Shown here in pieces: positions 32,364-47,100 of a DNA stretch of 64,000 nucleotides. Origin of the DNA: Chrysomallon squamiferum (taxonomy: Eukaryota > Mollusca > Gastropoda > Neomphalida > Peltospiridae); NCBI GenBank assembly GCA_012295275.1, contig CM022670.1, positions 626,001 to 690,000 of the forward strand. The letters run 5' to 3'. The stretch's first letter is position 1. Each line of letters opens with the position of its first letter. A program made the position numbers and the translations under genes. The notes beneath the pieces are model-generated. The model ran no database searches. It worked only from the letters and a program-made list of their open reading frames with translations, and had not been told where the DNA came from.

Positions 32364-35300
32364 CCCATTGTGGAGGTTGCAATAAAGGATATATATAATG
32401 ACGCGCTGTGCGGTACTAATATCTGAATGTTTAGACTAAACTGGTCCCAGTGGCTGTCGTCAGAATGTTGCACAGACGTTAACGTGTTGATAAGGTTAAT
32501 TTGTTAAACTTATGTTTCCCTGAAATCAAAATGTCAGATCCATTACAGATACCAGGATTGTATCTGCGTCGTGTACACAGACAGAGAACAAACACGACAT
32601 CCTTGGGGATCGCGGTTTATTTCTTGTGAAGCTATTCAGCGTTTAGATCTCTTTAGCGTTTAATATCGTTAAAAAAATGTTATTGTGCCGATATAAATAC
32701 TAGAATAATTTCGTAATAAAAAAGACGTGATGATGTGATTAAATTACGACCAGCATTCGTAAAACCTATTAATGTTTAGATTAACGTCTGTTAAAGTTCA
32801 TAAAACCTTGCAGTAATACAATTGATTTAAACATTTTATATTTCTTTATAGAGCTGTATTTTTTTCTTCTATGTCGGACTACACTATACGTCTTAATTAA
32901 TTTCTAGCAGGAACCTTGGCTTCTCCTGAGATGCTATAAGCAGAAGCAGAAACTTCTACTGGCAAAGTTCTCTGGATCACCAATCCCTCATTGTGTCATG
33001 AAATGGACCAATTGTATACCCATAAGTAAAGCATACTTGCACAGTATACTTTTAAAACTACTTTCTAACATATTTGTAATATACAAGTAAAACAAATATC
33101 CTAGAAAACAAATCAACCCAAATGTGAGTGTTTTATGTGTGGTAGTGACATAAATGAAATGTATTTTTCTTCAAATAGGGTGTTTACTGAAACTGTGAAA
33201 TGTTTTCAAATGGTAAATTGTCAGAGGCGTTTTTGTTTTTAAGCTTCATTCACTTATTTACTTGATCAGTGTTACAGTTGTGTCTTTGTGTGTCACACAT
33301 CAAAAGTCTGACATCAAAGACGTTTCAACCTTTGCCCCGAGTGTGACGAACAGAGGAGTGGTTTGTATTCAGACTGCTAGCGCAACACATCGAACATCGT
33401 TCAGTGTGTACATCACCCTTTTTAACGATCCTCTAAACTGAACAAATGTCCCCATCTTGCACAGCTGTCGTTTATGTTACTTCGTGAAAGGCCATTTTAT
33501 TCTGATAAACTTCCAAACAGTAATACAAAACAGACGGACGGATAAACGATTTCACTTCATACAGAAGATTACATCTTATCGCAAATCAAAAGTGCTTGTG
33601 TATCATTCGTTTTATCAAACAACATTTAGTCGTTCTGTGCTCAGCTGCCTCGTTGTCAAACTGACAAGGGGCGGAGCCGCGGGGCCTCTGTGATCAAACA
33701 GCAGCCAAAAGCATCTCGCAGGGGCCACAGTGGCATCGATCCGGCGCTTTCTTATGTGTAATTGCACTCCGCTTTGATTAAATACACCGCAGATCTGAAG
33801 ATAGCCGCTCCAAGGAACGGCCAGCTCAAACGTTACAGTTGACAAATAACCGAAATCTTGCGATAAATCAGAGGTCAGAAACTCTCGGAAAATAAATCAC
33901 AACTCGCTGTGCTTTAGATCATCTTCACAGCAGCCTAATGTTTAATACGCAGTCGATTTTGTTAGTTTAAACAGCAGATAAAAATTCATGGTTAGTCACG
34001 CATGTATATATGATTCAACATGTATATGTGCGTATGCGCTAATTATTATTGGAAGATTTTTAGTGAAAATAATTATCTTTCCTTCTCACCACTGCTCTTT
34101 TCGTACTCTCCTAAGTACTTTGTGATTGGCTGCTACGCCTGATGTATGCAAACCAGCAATTAGCTAATGATCTAATAAATACAAGCTTAACCAGATTTGG
34201 TTTTATTTGTCGATTTGTCCTTATCATTCAGTAAATAATTCCGAATCAAATTTTGTCATATTTGCAAATAAAGATTTGATGGTGTGTAAGTTTTATAGAT
34301 GAATAATATAAAGTAAAATAAACATTAGACCAAAAATGCTTCCCTTAGGTCTGTCTGCTTTCCTGGGAATGTGTTTTGAACACTTTGTCATTCGTCTGTC
34401 AAATGAGTTTTGTGCAAATGCAACTCTCGTGTCAGGCTATTGCATCAACGTCAGCGTGACGTGAAATGACCGTTTCTCAGGTCAGCGAAAACCTATTAAT
34501 TACCACAGAAAAAAAATGAGAAAGTTCAAATGATGTGAAAAAGAATGATTGTTTGCAAAAAGAAATTCGATAGGAAAATTTCAGTTTTTAGAAATTGTAA
34601 ACAAACGTGGGAAGCTTTCAACGATTTTAAACTTTCACGACATCGCAGTTTCAAAATGTCTTAAAATTACGTTTACATTACAAATTGTAACATAAAAAAC
34701 TGATCCTATTTGACAATGTTTATTTAATTTAACTTAATATAATTTAATATGACTTCATTTAATTTAATTTAATTTAATTTAATTTAATTTTATTTTATTT
34801 TATTTAATTTTATTTAATTTTATTTTATTTATAAAAAAATTAAATACTTTATTTTAGGATAAATAAATGCAATATCAAGCATTAAGCCGCTTTCAAAGTC
34901 TGCTGTATAAACTGAAACGGAATCAAATATAACTGAAAGGTTATTAACTTACTCAAGCTATGTTTTGCCAACAACGATAAATTTGATTTACACTTTGGTA
35001 TATTTACTTGAACAAGAAACGTAATTAGTCTGCGCTGTATAAATAACGCTGTATGATTATATTGATTTTAAAAGGAATACTCATCACTGTACGTAATATT
35101 CGGGTCTGTCTGTCTGAAACCGTGTTGACGTAACCAGAATTAATGTGGATAGCAACATGTTTTAATGAAAATAGATTTGATGTAAATCATGGACAGAGTT
35201 AGGTTAATCAAAATCAAAAAATAAAGTGTCACGGGTATTTCGAGATTCATGTGCGAGTTTTGAAGATAACAATAATGAAACAGAAGTGAGAATAATAGTC

Positions 35301-35412
35301 ATTGTTTTGTAAAACTAAGGAAACCAACAAAACCATTACCAACGCCAGCAACAACAACAGCAGTAACAGCAACAACAATAATAATAATAAAAAAAAAAAA
35401 AAATAGTAGTAG

Positions 35413-35444
<32 letters not shown>

Positions 35445-36194
35445 CACATTAAAGACCCTTAAAGAAAGGAAGAAAATATATATATATATATATAATTATA
35501 AGGCTGAATTATTCTACAGCCGAAATTAAGAATAATTAATCTACAACATGGTAATACAAATTTAAAAGAAATAAAAATAAAAATGAGCTTGAATGAAACT
35601 AGCATCAGTAACTCGGTTATGTAAGGACTACGAGCTTTAGGGCTCGCGTCTTTGTTGCAGTTACTTAATTTAATTTAAGGTTTAATTTAAGATGACCACT
35701 GGGATTCTTTCTAACATTCCACTAAATCTCGGAATTAACCCTGTTACTGCCAAGGACAGATAACCACTGCTCTTCCAGTCTGTTAAGATTTAGACGTGCT
35801 TTCATCGCACCTCGGTTTTATTAACGGTTTAGTTCTCTCAGTCACAAAGCCTGTATTGATAATATTTTATTATCCCACTTTTAACAACAAACTTCGATAC
35901 GTGAGTAACTGTTAAAATGCTGAGGTCAGAATTCAAAACGAAATTTTCATCTGTCAGACAAGCCTGACAAGAACTTCGGCTCGGGCTATAGATTCTCACA
36001 AAATGCGGACGAAAGTTCTCATCCATAATAATTACTGGTAAAGGGCGTGTTATGAATAGTGACAGGATTGTGACATATTACGTCGAGAAGCATAAATTTT
36101 CATTTTCATTTTGCTAAGTTGTTATGTCTGTAGACTTGACAGTGAATGTAGGCTTAGGTCCAAAATATTCTCAAATAATAATAATTGTATTTAA

Positions 36195-36287
<93 letters not shown>

Positions 36288-36338
36288 AATAAATAAATAA
36301 TAAATGAAAATAATAATATAAAAATTAATAAAAATTAA

Positions 36339-36381
<43 letters not shown>

Positions 36382-37207
36382 AATAAATAAATAAATAAAT
36401 AAATAAATGAAATGAAATGAGACCCTGTTTGGGAAATGTTAATCGTAAGTAATAACAAGAAAGTATTATAAGACTGTGAGACCCGAAGCTTATTTAGCCT
36501 ATGTCAAAATATGGCTTTGATCTAAGTATTTTCTGAAGAAAAAAAAATGAAAAAAATGTCTGTCTCTTTCTGTAGCTGTCATATTTTAACATGGCCTGAT
36601 GTTTAGCAGAAATTCTTTATTTGTTTTATCTTCGACAGATTCCGTTTTTTTAGTTTTCGACTAGTCATTTTGACAGCACCTGACGGAATTAAACGAATTA
36701 TTTATATGTTGTCACACGGGCAGTTTTGATAGTCACGACATTTCGTGAAACCAGCGGTTATCACCGAAGGGTTAAAAGAAGGGGAAAAAAAAGTTTAAAT
36801 AACATGCAAAGTAACCTTTCAAATGTACAAATATGACATTTAAAAACTGTTTCAGAGTTTGAAGAAAACATGCGACATGTCAAATTATATCGAATGTAAG
36901 AATTTATTGAAAAGACGGTGTTTTTCTTGTTTTTTTGTTTTTGTTTTTTTGTTGTTGTTTTTTGTTGGTTTTTTTGTTATGTGCTCGTTCGCTGAGCTAA
37001 AGATACTGATCACGTAATATAAACTGTCAAATATGCGGGGGTTTTCTTGTTGTTTTTTGTTGTTTTTTGTTATGTGCTCGTTCGCTGAGCTAAACATACT
37101 GATCACGTAATACAAACTGTAAAATATGGTAAATATTAAACTTTTCAGCAGTCAAAACCAAGAAAGAGCGAGTGTGTTTATGAAATAGAACGAACTAGTA
37201 TTTGAAT

Positions 37208-37291
<84 letters not shown>

Positions 37292-38557
37292 AAGAGAAAC
37301 GTACAGAGAATAGAAATGTACACAGGAAACGGATGACCGTGCGAATAACCGGAAGTACATATTCATATAAAACTCAGGGTTGACTCCATAACGCCTATAA
37401 TTAGCTGATTTCTGTAGCTATTACTGTGTCTCAGATTACAGTGCACATCATATATCAATACTCTTTGTCAGGCATCAAAGCAAAACATCTAAAATGTAGT
37501 CATTAACTGTAACACGTTTGTATGTCGCTAAGTGCAAATCTGTAACATCCATGTATAATAACAATTAGTTTAAATATCTGTTAATGATGTCAATAAAACA
37601 AACACAACGATAAAAAATAATCGCATCTCTTTCGTAGGAAATATGGCTCGGTATTAACGAGTGTTCCAAACACTTTTTTAAATTATTTTATTGGGCATTT
37701 GGAAGTAATTTCACATTTATGTCTAACCGAATCTCTCAGAATCTATTAATATGCAATAAAAAGGTTATAAGCAAATGAATATTAAAATAAATATTGTTAG
37801 TTCAGTTTTGATTTGAATAAAAACAGAAAGATCAGTAACAATTCTGATGGCTACAAATAGAAAGGTACATAACTAAATAAGTAAGCAAATAAATAAATAA
37901 ACAAACATATAAATGTATGATTAAATTATAAAATTAAGAAGAAATAAAATAAAATAAAATAAAATAAAATAAATATGTAACTAAATAAACAAATAAACAA
38001 AAAATAAAAAAAATAAATATACAAAAATAATAATAATAATTAAAATAAATAGATACATTAATAATCAAACAAACAAACAAATAAAAGGGTTAAAACACTT
38101 CACCATTAATACCTTGCTTTATCTTTGATTTGAAAAAAATCATTATGAAAAGTGTATACTGAATTATAGAACATTCAAGACATGTTCAAATATTTAACGC
38201 AACACAAAAACAAAGACAATGGTGTACTCAGCTTGAAATAGATGATTTAGATTCGCTCATCTTGTCATTTTTATTTATTTTTTATATTCAGTTGTTTATT
38301 TTTGTTTATTTGCTAGGCTGTTTTCTTTTGTAAAATGAAAAACAGTTGGTAAAAATACATGAAATGATTCAACGAGTAAAACAGCTTCAGCGATTGTAAT
38401 CCGTAGTTTTATTTTACGAATGGCAAAACTTGAATATCCGCTAAAACAAGCAGCAGCAGCAGAAGCAACAACAACAACAACAACAATTATATTAATAATT
38501 TTCTTTACTGCTACGATCACTTAATTTTTTTATTTTGATCTGTTTATCATTACAATG

Positions 38558-38619
<62 letters not shown>

Positions 38620-38838
38620 ATGTATTGAACCATTTATTCTGCTTCCGGGCTATTTTTGAAACTGGATACTTTTAGTTAGTTTTGTTTTAGATTTCACAAC
38701 GCCAGTTCAAATGAGTGTTGCTGAGTATGGCAGAGGTAGGAGAACTGGAACGTTAATTTGGGGCTGCCATGTCTACAGTCAATATTCCTACCCGCTTTGA
38801 ACCAGTCAGTTATTTATAATCCAAACAGCTGGCAATTG

Positions 38839-38870
<32 letters not shown>

Positions 38871-39236
38871 TATTTAGCATGGATTAAAATTAAATCGGAT
38901 TTCTTGCTACTTAATAATTAGGTATGAAGGTGCAAAGGGTGTTGAAACTAAATTATGTAGGCTGACATCAAACATGCTGTAAAATCAAAAGCTGGGATAG
39001 CCTCACCAGTGATTCTCTTTCGTTCCAGTACAGTTTCTTTATTTTATTTTATTTATTTATTTATTTACTTATTTTTGATATTTTAAGTTAAATTTATTCC
39101 AGTTATAAGATCTCATCCTGCCATTTCTCGTAAAAGGCTGCCCAAACCTGATTTAGTCTGCACCAGAAATCCTGACCACTTCCGGCCCCAAGTTTGCCGG
39201 GTAAATGGTTCTGTTATTATTATTATTATTATTATT

Positions 39237-39282
<46 letters not shown>

Positions 39283-39659
39283 TATTGTTTATTTATTTAT
39301 TTATATCGTTACCTCAACTGGAAATGATCTGCCAGCAATGCGATGTTCAGATCCTATGTGATCGGCATTGGCGAAGTGAAACTTGATTTCGGACACGGAG
39401 TAGTTGTAGGAAAGCGGACCTAAACTGAGGTTCATTCGTCGAAAGCCATCTGGCTGAAGTTTTAATGTTATGTCATGACCAGTATTTATCAAATAACCTT
39501 TGACCTGCAATAATAACAATAATAATAACAACATCAGTAATAACAATTAAAATAATAATAATAATAACAACATCAGTAATAACAATTAAAATAATAATAA
39601 CAACAACAACAACAATAACAGTAATAATAATATAATTATAATAATAATAATAATAATAA

Positions 39660-39690
<31 letters not shown>

Positions 39691-40365
39691 AAAAAGAAGA
39701 ATATGCATACATACATACATATATAATTATAATTCTTTATTTTTTTATTTTTTTTTTTTATTTATTATTATTACTATTTTTTTTTTATCTTTAGGAAGCG
39801 GTGTAAATAATACGCGGGCTGATTGAGAATCAAGATTCGTTCCATACATTATTCGAATGCTTCGTTTGACGTCTGCAGTTTATTATCACTATCAAGTTCC
39901 GATCAAACCTGCCAGTGGCTTTTGTTTTATCGTTTGATCTTTGTTTCGAAATCTCGTTGCGGGACCAGTCACGTTAGCGAAAACAGGAAGTGTGTAAAAC
40001 ATTAACATCGATTTTAGTGAGAGAGAAAAAAATGTTTTATGTTCATTTTTTCTCGCTTCACGAGTCGCCTGCTTTTGTCTCAAGAAAATAGACTTTCTTT
40101 GACAATTTTTATTAACAATTTTTTTTTTTATTTATGACTACGATTTTATTAAATATTTTCATTTTGTTTATTAATTTCGGGAAGATTCGGGGAAAGCAGA
40201 AGAAAAAGTTTTTTATATTTATATTTTTTTTTAATTATTATTATTTTATTTCATTACTCGATATACATACACACACATTTAGGGTAGTAGTAGTAATAGT
40301 AGTAGTAGTAGCAGTAGTATTATTATTAGTATTTGTTAGTTGGTATTTGTAGGGGTTTTTTGTTT

Positions 40366-40431
<66 letters not shown>

Positions 40432-42379
40432 GTTATTGTTATTTATTGTTATTATTATTTGATTCTTTCAATAAATGTTATTTCAAAAATGACTTGATGC
40501 CTAGTCGAAATCTACTGATATTCTCCCGGTGATAATTTTATATTTTGTAATCGATAATAACTTGAGAAAATTTTAAATTAAATTCGATGCATTCGTGCAA
40601 CGACATTCCTAAAATATTCAGATCTCATACACTACAATCCCTTGAAACACGAAACCAAAACATTGCAGCCATTTTAAAGTCCAGTGCAAATTTAAAATTT
40701 TACTTTATTTATCTGTCGATTCATAAAAAACGGTATGTTTTTAGTTATCATACAGAACACTGAACATCTTTAAAAAATAAACACTGTCTACCAAACTGAT
40801 AGTTAAGTAAGTTACTGTTCGCACAGACTGGGTTGGAATTATACCACAGAACAGACCGGAAGTGTCGGGACTGCCCTTATAATTGCCGTGCTGCGCCTCA
40901 AACTTTGGACAGTTTCCATGGCAATAAAATCCGGTCACTGCCCTAAATGATTCACCTCCGTTCCCTACCCACAAATCTCAACTCTACGAGGCAGTATCAT
41001 TTTGAACTTTCAGCGAGACAAAGAAAGAAATTGTCAAATAAGTATTAGGCTTTTACATTCAGACATGAAGCAGAAAATTATGTCAGATCTGTTCTTTAAA
41101 CGATAACTTCAGCATGGAAGTATTTTGTACAGTTTATTTTCACAGAACTTGTGGTGTTTAGAATCAGTCTTACTTTACATGCAGCGTCTTATGTAATTAT
41201 GTCTCTACCGAACGAGCGGTACCCTTTTTAAAACTGTCACAACTTTGAGCATCAGTATGCGACATCAGACGCGTTGATGAACACGTGCTGCTGTCGCCGT
41301 GGCAGGTGCTCGGGGCTATGTTCGATCGATGGCGAAGACATGTCGGTAAAACCAAAAACCGCCATCTTACTAGTCAGATCAGGAAATGTACATAGGTTTG
41401 AACGACAGTCGACATACAAAAACTCTAACTAACTCAGTGGAACAATTACAGAGTCCAAGAGAGAAAAAATATATAACTGAAGGGAGTCCTCGGCATACGT
41501 CGTCAACACGTACCACGGAAACACACGAATAACGAAAAGACGTATGAAGGAATTACCGTATATACTTGTGTACAAGGCGACCTTATGTATAAGTCGCAGT
41601 GTATTTTAAAACCAAAAATTGCGTCATTTTAGGTATTACTTGTGTATAAGTCGACTGTAGATTCCAGTCACCGTCACTATTTTTAGACCAGTGTGACAGT
41701 GCCATGAAGGCCTACATTGTACGCCTACTGTAACATAACTTGCACGAACATACCATAATAACGTAAATGCATGTATTGCACGAGCTATAGCCTAAATGTA
41801 TCATAAATAGTATGTCTTTAATGTAATAGGTCTAACATGGAGACCTAACTTACCGTTATATTTAGCCGTTCTATGATTTACAAAATTTGTCGGTAGTGGA
41901 TATTAATGACGACTGCAATATTATTTCACCAAATTCTTTACAATTAAACAAGTGAGTTTTTTTTATGAAATTAGGACCGATATTTAGTGCAATTTGGCAG
42001 AGAAGTCTGCATTCCTAGATCATTGCAAGACGCCGTAAGGCATAACGCCGTACTGACGGTTTTCTCGCTTTAAAATATATTTTTATGTCATTAAACGGAA
42101 GAATATTATGTTTTACATTCATATTTGGTTTTGTTATTTAATTTTTCAAAATTTTTTATACGATAAAATTATATTTTTGAAAAGCTGAAAGACCGCGATT
42201 ATTTTAGATGCATCCCGTAGCAAAATATAGTCAAAATGGCGACTCTTCAGCAACAGCTACAAAAGCATTACCTATGTATAAGTCGACCCCCAAAATATTA
42301 CCATATAGTCTCCCAAAAATTCGACTTATACAACAGCTATAAAACCACAGATACCTTCTAGATACATTTTTAAATAATT

Positions 42380-42410
<31 letters not shown>

Positions 42411-42668
42411 AGAAAGAAAAAGAAAAGATAAATAATTTACAAAAATAATAAAATAAAATAAAAATATGGTTATTATAATTTCGAAATTTTAATATTTGGC
42501 TATTCGTACTTTTTTTGTTTGTTTTCCTTTCCTTTAACAGATTCAAATTAAAACATTTTCAAAAAGTGTATCAGTTATGTTTTAACAGTATATATGATGA
42601 TGACTATCATCATCATCATCATCATATAATATTATTTTTATTGTTGTTGTTGCTGTTGTTACTATTAC

Positions 42669-42704
<36 letters not shown>

Positions 42705-43697
42705 ACATTTTCTTTCTTTTCAGACCGTTTTCTTCATATGGATTTTTGTATTATTATTACTTCTTTTTTTTAAATACTTCGTGATATTTCTCAAAATGGT
42801 GTAATAATCATAAAAAATTTCTAATAAAATTACTTCTTAAATGTCAGGGGTTTTTTGTGTCAGTTTTTCCATATCCTTTACTTTGTATTTCTTCTTCTTC
42901 TTCTTCTACTTTAAAAAAAAAAAGAAAGAAAGAAAGAAAAAAAAAGAAATCTACGTGAAGCTTTGCAAAGGGGATAACTTACGACTATATTCATGTTCTA
43001 AATAAAATAATTTATCGACTGACTATTGATTTTAGTTATGATTAATTTTGTTTTCTGTGAATGTTTTTCCAAATTTGATTAATTTTCTTTCTTTTTTTTT
43101 TTCTTTTTTTTGGGGTAACGATTGAATTTTTTATTACTTTTTTTTAACTATTGCCAATTCTGTAATTGCGACCATAAGTGGTCCAGTGGGTAGCGCGCTC
43201 GTTTCTACGATACTGGGTTATTTTCCTTCGAGAAAACTGATAAATGATCCCTAATTTCTAAAACAACGTTCCTTGAACACTACATTTCAGAAGCATGACT
43301 TAACATCCAGTACCTGATGACAGAAAATAATATACTTTAGTGATGTTAAAACAAGATTTAGTTTTTAATTTAAAAAAACTATATTAATGTAATGTTTACC
43401 GCTGCAAAATCAATTTGAAGATGTTTTAGGTTTGGATCGTACAGAAGTCTGGAAGGTTCTATGTTGATTGGTGACTGCTGCCGGCCATATTTGCACATCG
43501 TCCATTGTGGGTTAAACTCTCCCCAGTAGCTCGGACCTGTTTATCAAACAAAATATTTCATGAAACTAGATACAAATATTTACAAACCGTAACAGAAACT
43601 GCAGACTGATAACAATGTTTGTGACAATAAATTTATTTTCTGCTACTGCTATTAGAATTATTACTAGTACTACTACTAGTACTACTACTATTACTAT

Positions 43698-43744
<47 letters not shown>

Positions 43745-44091
43745 TTACTACATTTACTGCTACATAATTTAAACTGTTACAATTCTTGCTACTGCTACGA
43801 TAACCACTACTACAATTACAACTATTATTGCTACTACTGCTACAGCTGTTGTTACGACTTCTGCTACTACTACTACTGCGACTACTACTACAATTACTAC
43901 TACCATCAAAATCTGCTCTATCAGTTAAGGACTTACAGTTGACAATAGCTATATAAAATTATCATCCAAAGAGATTTATCAAAATTATACAACACATTGT
44001 TCAAAATATGATTAAAAACTCACTCACCTGAAATTCCTTCATAAGACCACCACAAAGACCAAGGCGAGGCATTTTCTAAAAAAAAAAAAAA

Positions 44092-44144
<53 letters not shown>

Positions 44145-47100
44145 CAGTATCCACATTAATAATGGTGAAATGAGAGTGAAACTAATAAAAGTTAAAAAAA
44201 AAAAAAAAAAATTAAAAAGTTTTTATGCCGAATGATTTTTCAATACAGGTTGAAATCCCTTATCTCAAAAGCTTCATAATCTAAAACGTTTTCCGAGCTG
44301 CGGAAGTAATAATATCCTACAGTTTTGGGCTTTTTTGTATGTACAAACCGTATTTTATGCACAAAATTATTAAAAATATTATTTAAAAAATACTGCAGGC
44401 TATCTGTGTAAGTGTATATGAAAAATAAATGGAATTCATATTTAGATGTAGATTCTGTTCTCATGCTATCTCCTTGTTTTCCAAAATCCGAAATATTCCG
44501 AAACACTTCTGATCCCAGGCATTTCATATAAAGTATTCTCAACCAGTTCTTCTGGTGTAATCAAAGGAAACCATTTATATTATTTCATTAGCAAAAAAGT
44601 ATCTCTTACAAGCACCTTCCCATAAAGTTATTACATATGATCCTTAATAGTTAATAATTAGATAATTCTAGTTGGAAATGGAAAAAATTCAATTGTCAAA
44701 TCTTGGGTTAGAGCTCTACTACCAGTACTACAACTACTGGAATTACAACAACTACACCTACCGCTACTACTATATAATACTAATAATAACAATAATAGTA
44801 ATGATAATAGTAACGATGATGTTGATACTAGTAATTTAAAATTTCAGTTTAAGATAAATAACGCAAACTGTCAAGTACCAAGACAGCACTTTCCCTGGAG
44901 ATTTCCCTATGTATTCAATCAGATTTTGAACTTCACACAAAGGAGTTTTCTTTTTTCTTCTTGAATACAAATCACGCTGATTTCTTTACAAATGACAGAT
45001 CCCGTTAACTTTATAAGACAAAAGCGATTACAAATAACAACAAAAAATTACTTAAGGGACACAAATGAAGAACAATCTAATGAAAATTTTACTTTTTTTT
45101 CCACATCTTTGAGTTTGTCTTGAAATTGTTTCAGACTGAAATGGGTTCCAAAGTAATTTAAATGTGTTTCAAGTGATTTAAACTCGACAGTAGATGTTTA
45201 CGTAATAAGGAGAGACAGACATGATAGATCGAGCATGACATTTTCTCTAAATGTAATAGATAAGAATTATAATAGATGACTGTAAAGAAGAAGATCAAAA
45301 ACTAGAACAAGAAATGTTAAAAACAAGATCAACGAACGTGTAAGAGGACGTAAAAGAGTAGATGGCGATAGCAGTGAGAATAAAGACGACGTTAATGACG
45401 GTGATGACAATGAAGAAGAAGAAAAATATTATCACAACCTAAACGTATACAAAACATAATTCACATAAATAAATAAATATTAAGATGGATCCTAATATTA
45501 ACACTGCTGCAGGAAGGCAAACCAGGCTTTTGGTTAAAGCTTCAAAAGATACATGTAGCATTTTCCAAATGGTCGTGTCGCTTACGGTTTTAACCATTAT
45601 TCATTGGCGCAATAATTACATCAACGGCACATGGCTATTAGGTTCTGGTATTGTATGAACATACTCATCGCTACAGCTATTGAGTCAAGGCTCTAACATA
45701 CTGACTGTAAGAGTACTAAGAAGAAATTTTTTGAAAACATTTCCATAGTCTCAAAAGGATATGTCAAAATCTTTGATAGACCTATGTGAGGTAATGTTGG
45801 AACGGGAAACGGTTAAAGAAATAGCCGAAGAGCGTACTAAGAAGAAGTGACAGTCCAGTGCAAGGCTTTGGTTTTAGACTCTGCTGTATCAAGTTCTCCG
45901 TCAGACGTGGAAACGTTTTCACGTAAAGAGATCTGCGCTTTGAGAGGATCTCGAAGTCTGCAGAGTTGTCACAGGAAGAACGTTTATTTCCTCGCTGCTT
46001 TCTCTGTGTGAGAGGTTATCGAACGAAAAGGCCAAGCTGCCCGTGCTCGAGCCGCGCTGATCGCTTGTTTTAATCACTCGAAGCCGCTGTGTGGAGAGTG
46101 GGACGCTCGTCTGACAAACGGACGCAATATAACTTGTTTGTGAACGCGCCACTAGTCCGTGTGCAAGGTAATGGATTTCGGCGCTTCAATTATCAATAAG
46201 CTTTACTGACATTTTTATTACGTTCCTGCTTTACAAATTGAGCTAATTTTGCAAACATTCATTCACAAGAATGTTGTTAATAGGAGTTACTCATCCACTT
46301 GGCTAATAGTGTCGTTACTAGCTGCTATTCAAAGTAGTACAAATTATTTTTTTCTCTCTCTTCCTCCTGCATGAACACAAAAGACATTCGTGAATAATTG
46401 AATGTTTCTAGAAAAAAAAAAGGTGAACTAACATTTTCTCAAGATTTTTTTTCACACTTAGAAACTTGTGTTTTTCTTAGAAACACAAAGTCCAGAGTAG
46501 AATGTCGACATAACCAGCGGGGACTAAGTGGTCAAAACAATCAAACTTAATCGTTAAAGCTAATCAGACAAACCTTTATGTCGTGAGTTCGTATCCTGAG
46601 TAGAACCTATCCAAAATTTAGTGGGGAAATGTAAAATATGTTCATCTGCTTTCCTTGTCAACAACTAAATCGGAGAAAGTTTAATAACACAAATTTAATA
46701 ATAATCTTAGATTTTCCATTCATGGAAATATTTGTTAACATTAATACATTTTTGTTTTATTTGTTCCTAGGTTTTAAATATATGGGTTATGTCTATGATA
46801 CTTGTGAAAGGAAACTTGTTTGAACTATGTCATAGTCTGCTGGCAGATAACAAGTATATATATTTCATTCTAATATTCCTAAACAGGAGAACATATTCCA
46901 CAGTCTTTGATAAACTGGTTTTGAATCAATGGTACCGGACACAAAGTCACCAGTCTCCTTACTAGCGTCTACCACACAGCCGCACACACTGATTTATTAC
47001 AAAACTAAGCGAAAAAGAAGAAGCAAGAAGAAGAAGGTTTAATTAAATTACTTCTCATATTAATTATTTATAAGATAATTCTTGTAGCAATAAATAACCA

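Larger units (their letters stand above)
30620..39312 (-). other. CA10-like intron 4 (8.7 kb)
   Basis: No coding exon recognised. It contains a tRNA-like segment near 31786-31860, a GC-richer stretch at 33640-33850, an ATTTA-type tandem array at about 34746-34830, a self-complementary (AAT)n/(ATT)n block at 36188-36411, a 93-bp tandem duplication at about 36918-37130, a GA microsatellite at 37209-37289, (ATT)n at 38558-38619, poly(T) at about 38840-38868 and (ATT)n(GTT)n at 39215-39281. Confidence 0.7.
39505..43399 (-). other. CA10-like intron 3 (3.9 kb)
   Basis: No coding exon recognised. It holds trinucleotide arrays at 39510-39700 and about 40365-40435, an approximately 780-bp inverted-repeat element at about 41554-42345, an (ATT)n tract near 42665-42702 and a SINE-like head near 43175-43260. 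A region around 40800-41400 is somewhat GC-richer but has no supported exon. Confidence 0.65.

Noticed and set aside
40741-40974. 77-codon minus-strand open frame with several Cys and Gly
   Set aside because: No homology recognised and no splice context in frame with CA10 exons 3 and 4, which already join perfectly without it.
45919-46152. 77-codon minus-strand open frame in CA10 intron 1
   Set aside because: No recognised domain, no supported splice sites; likely a GC-rich block with few stops.
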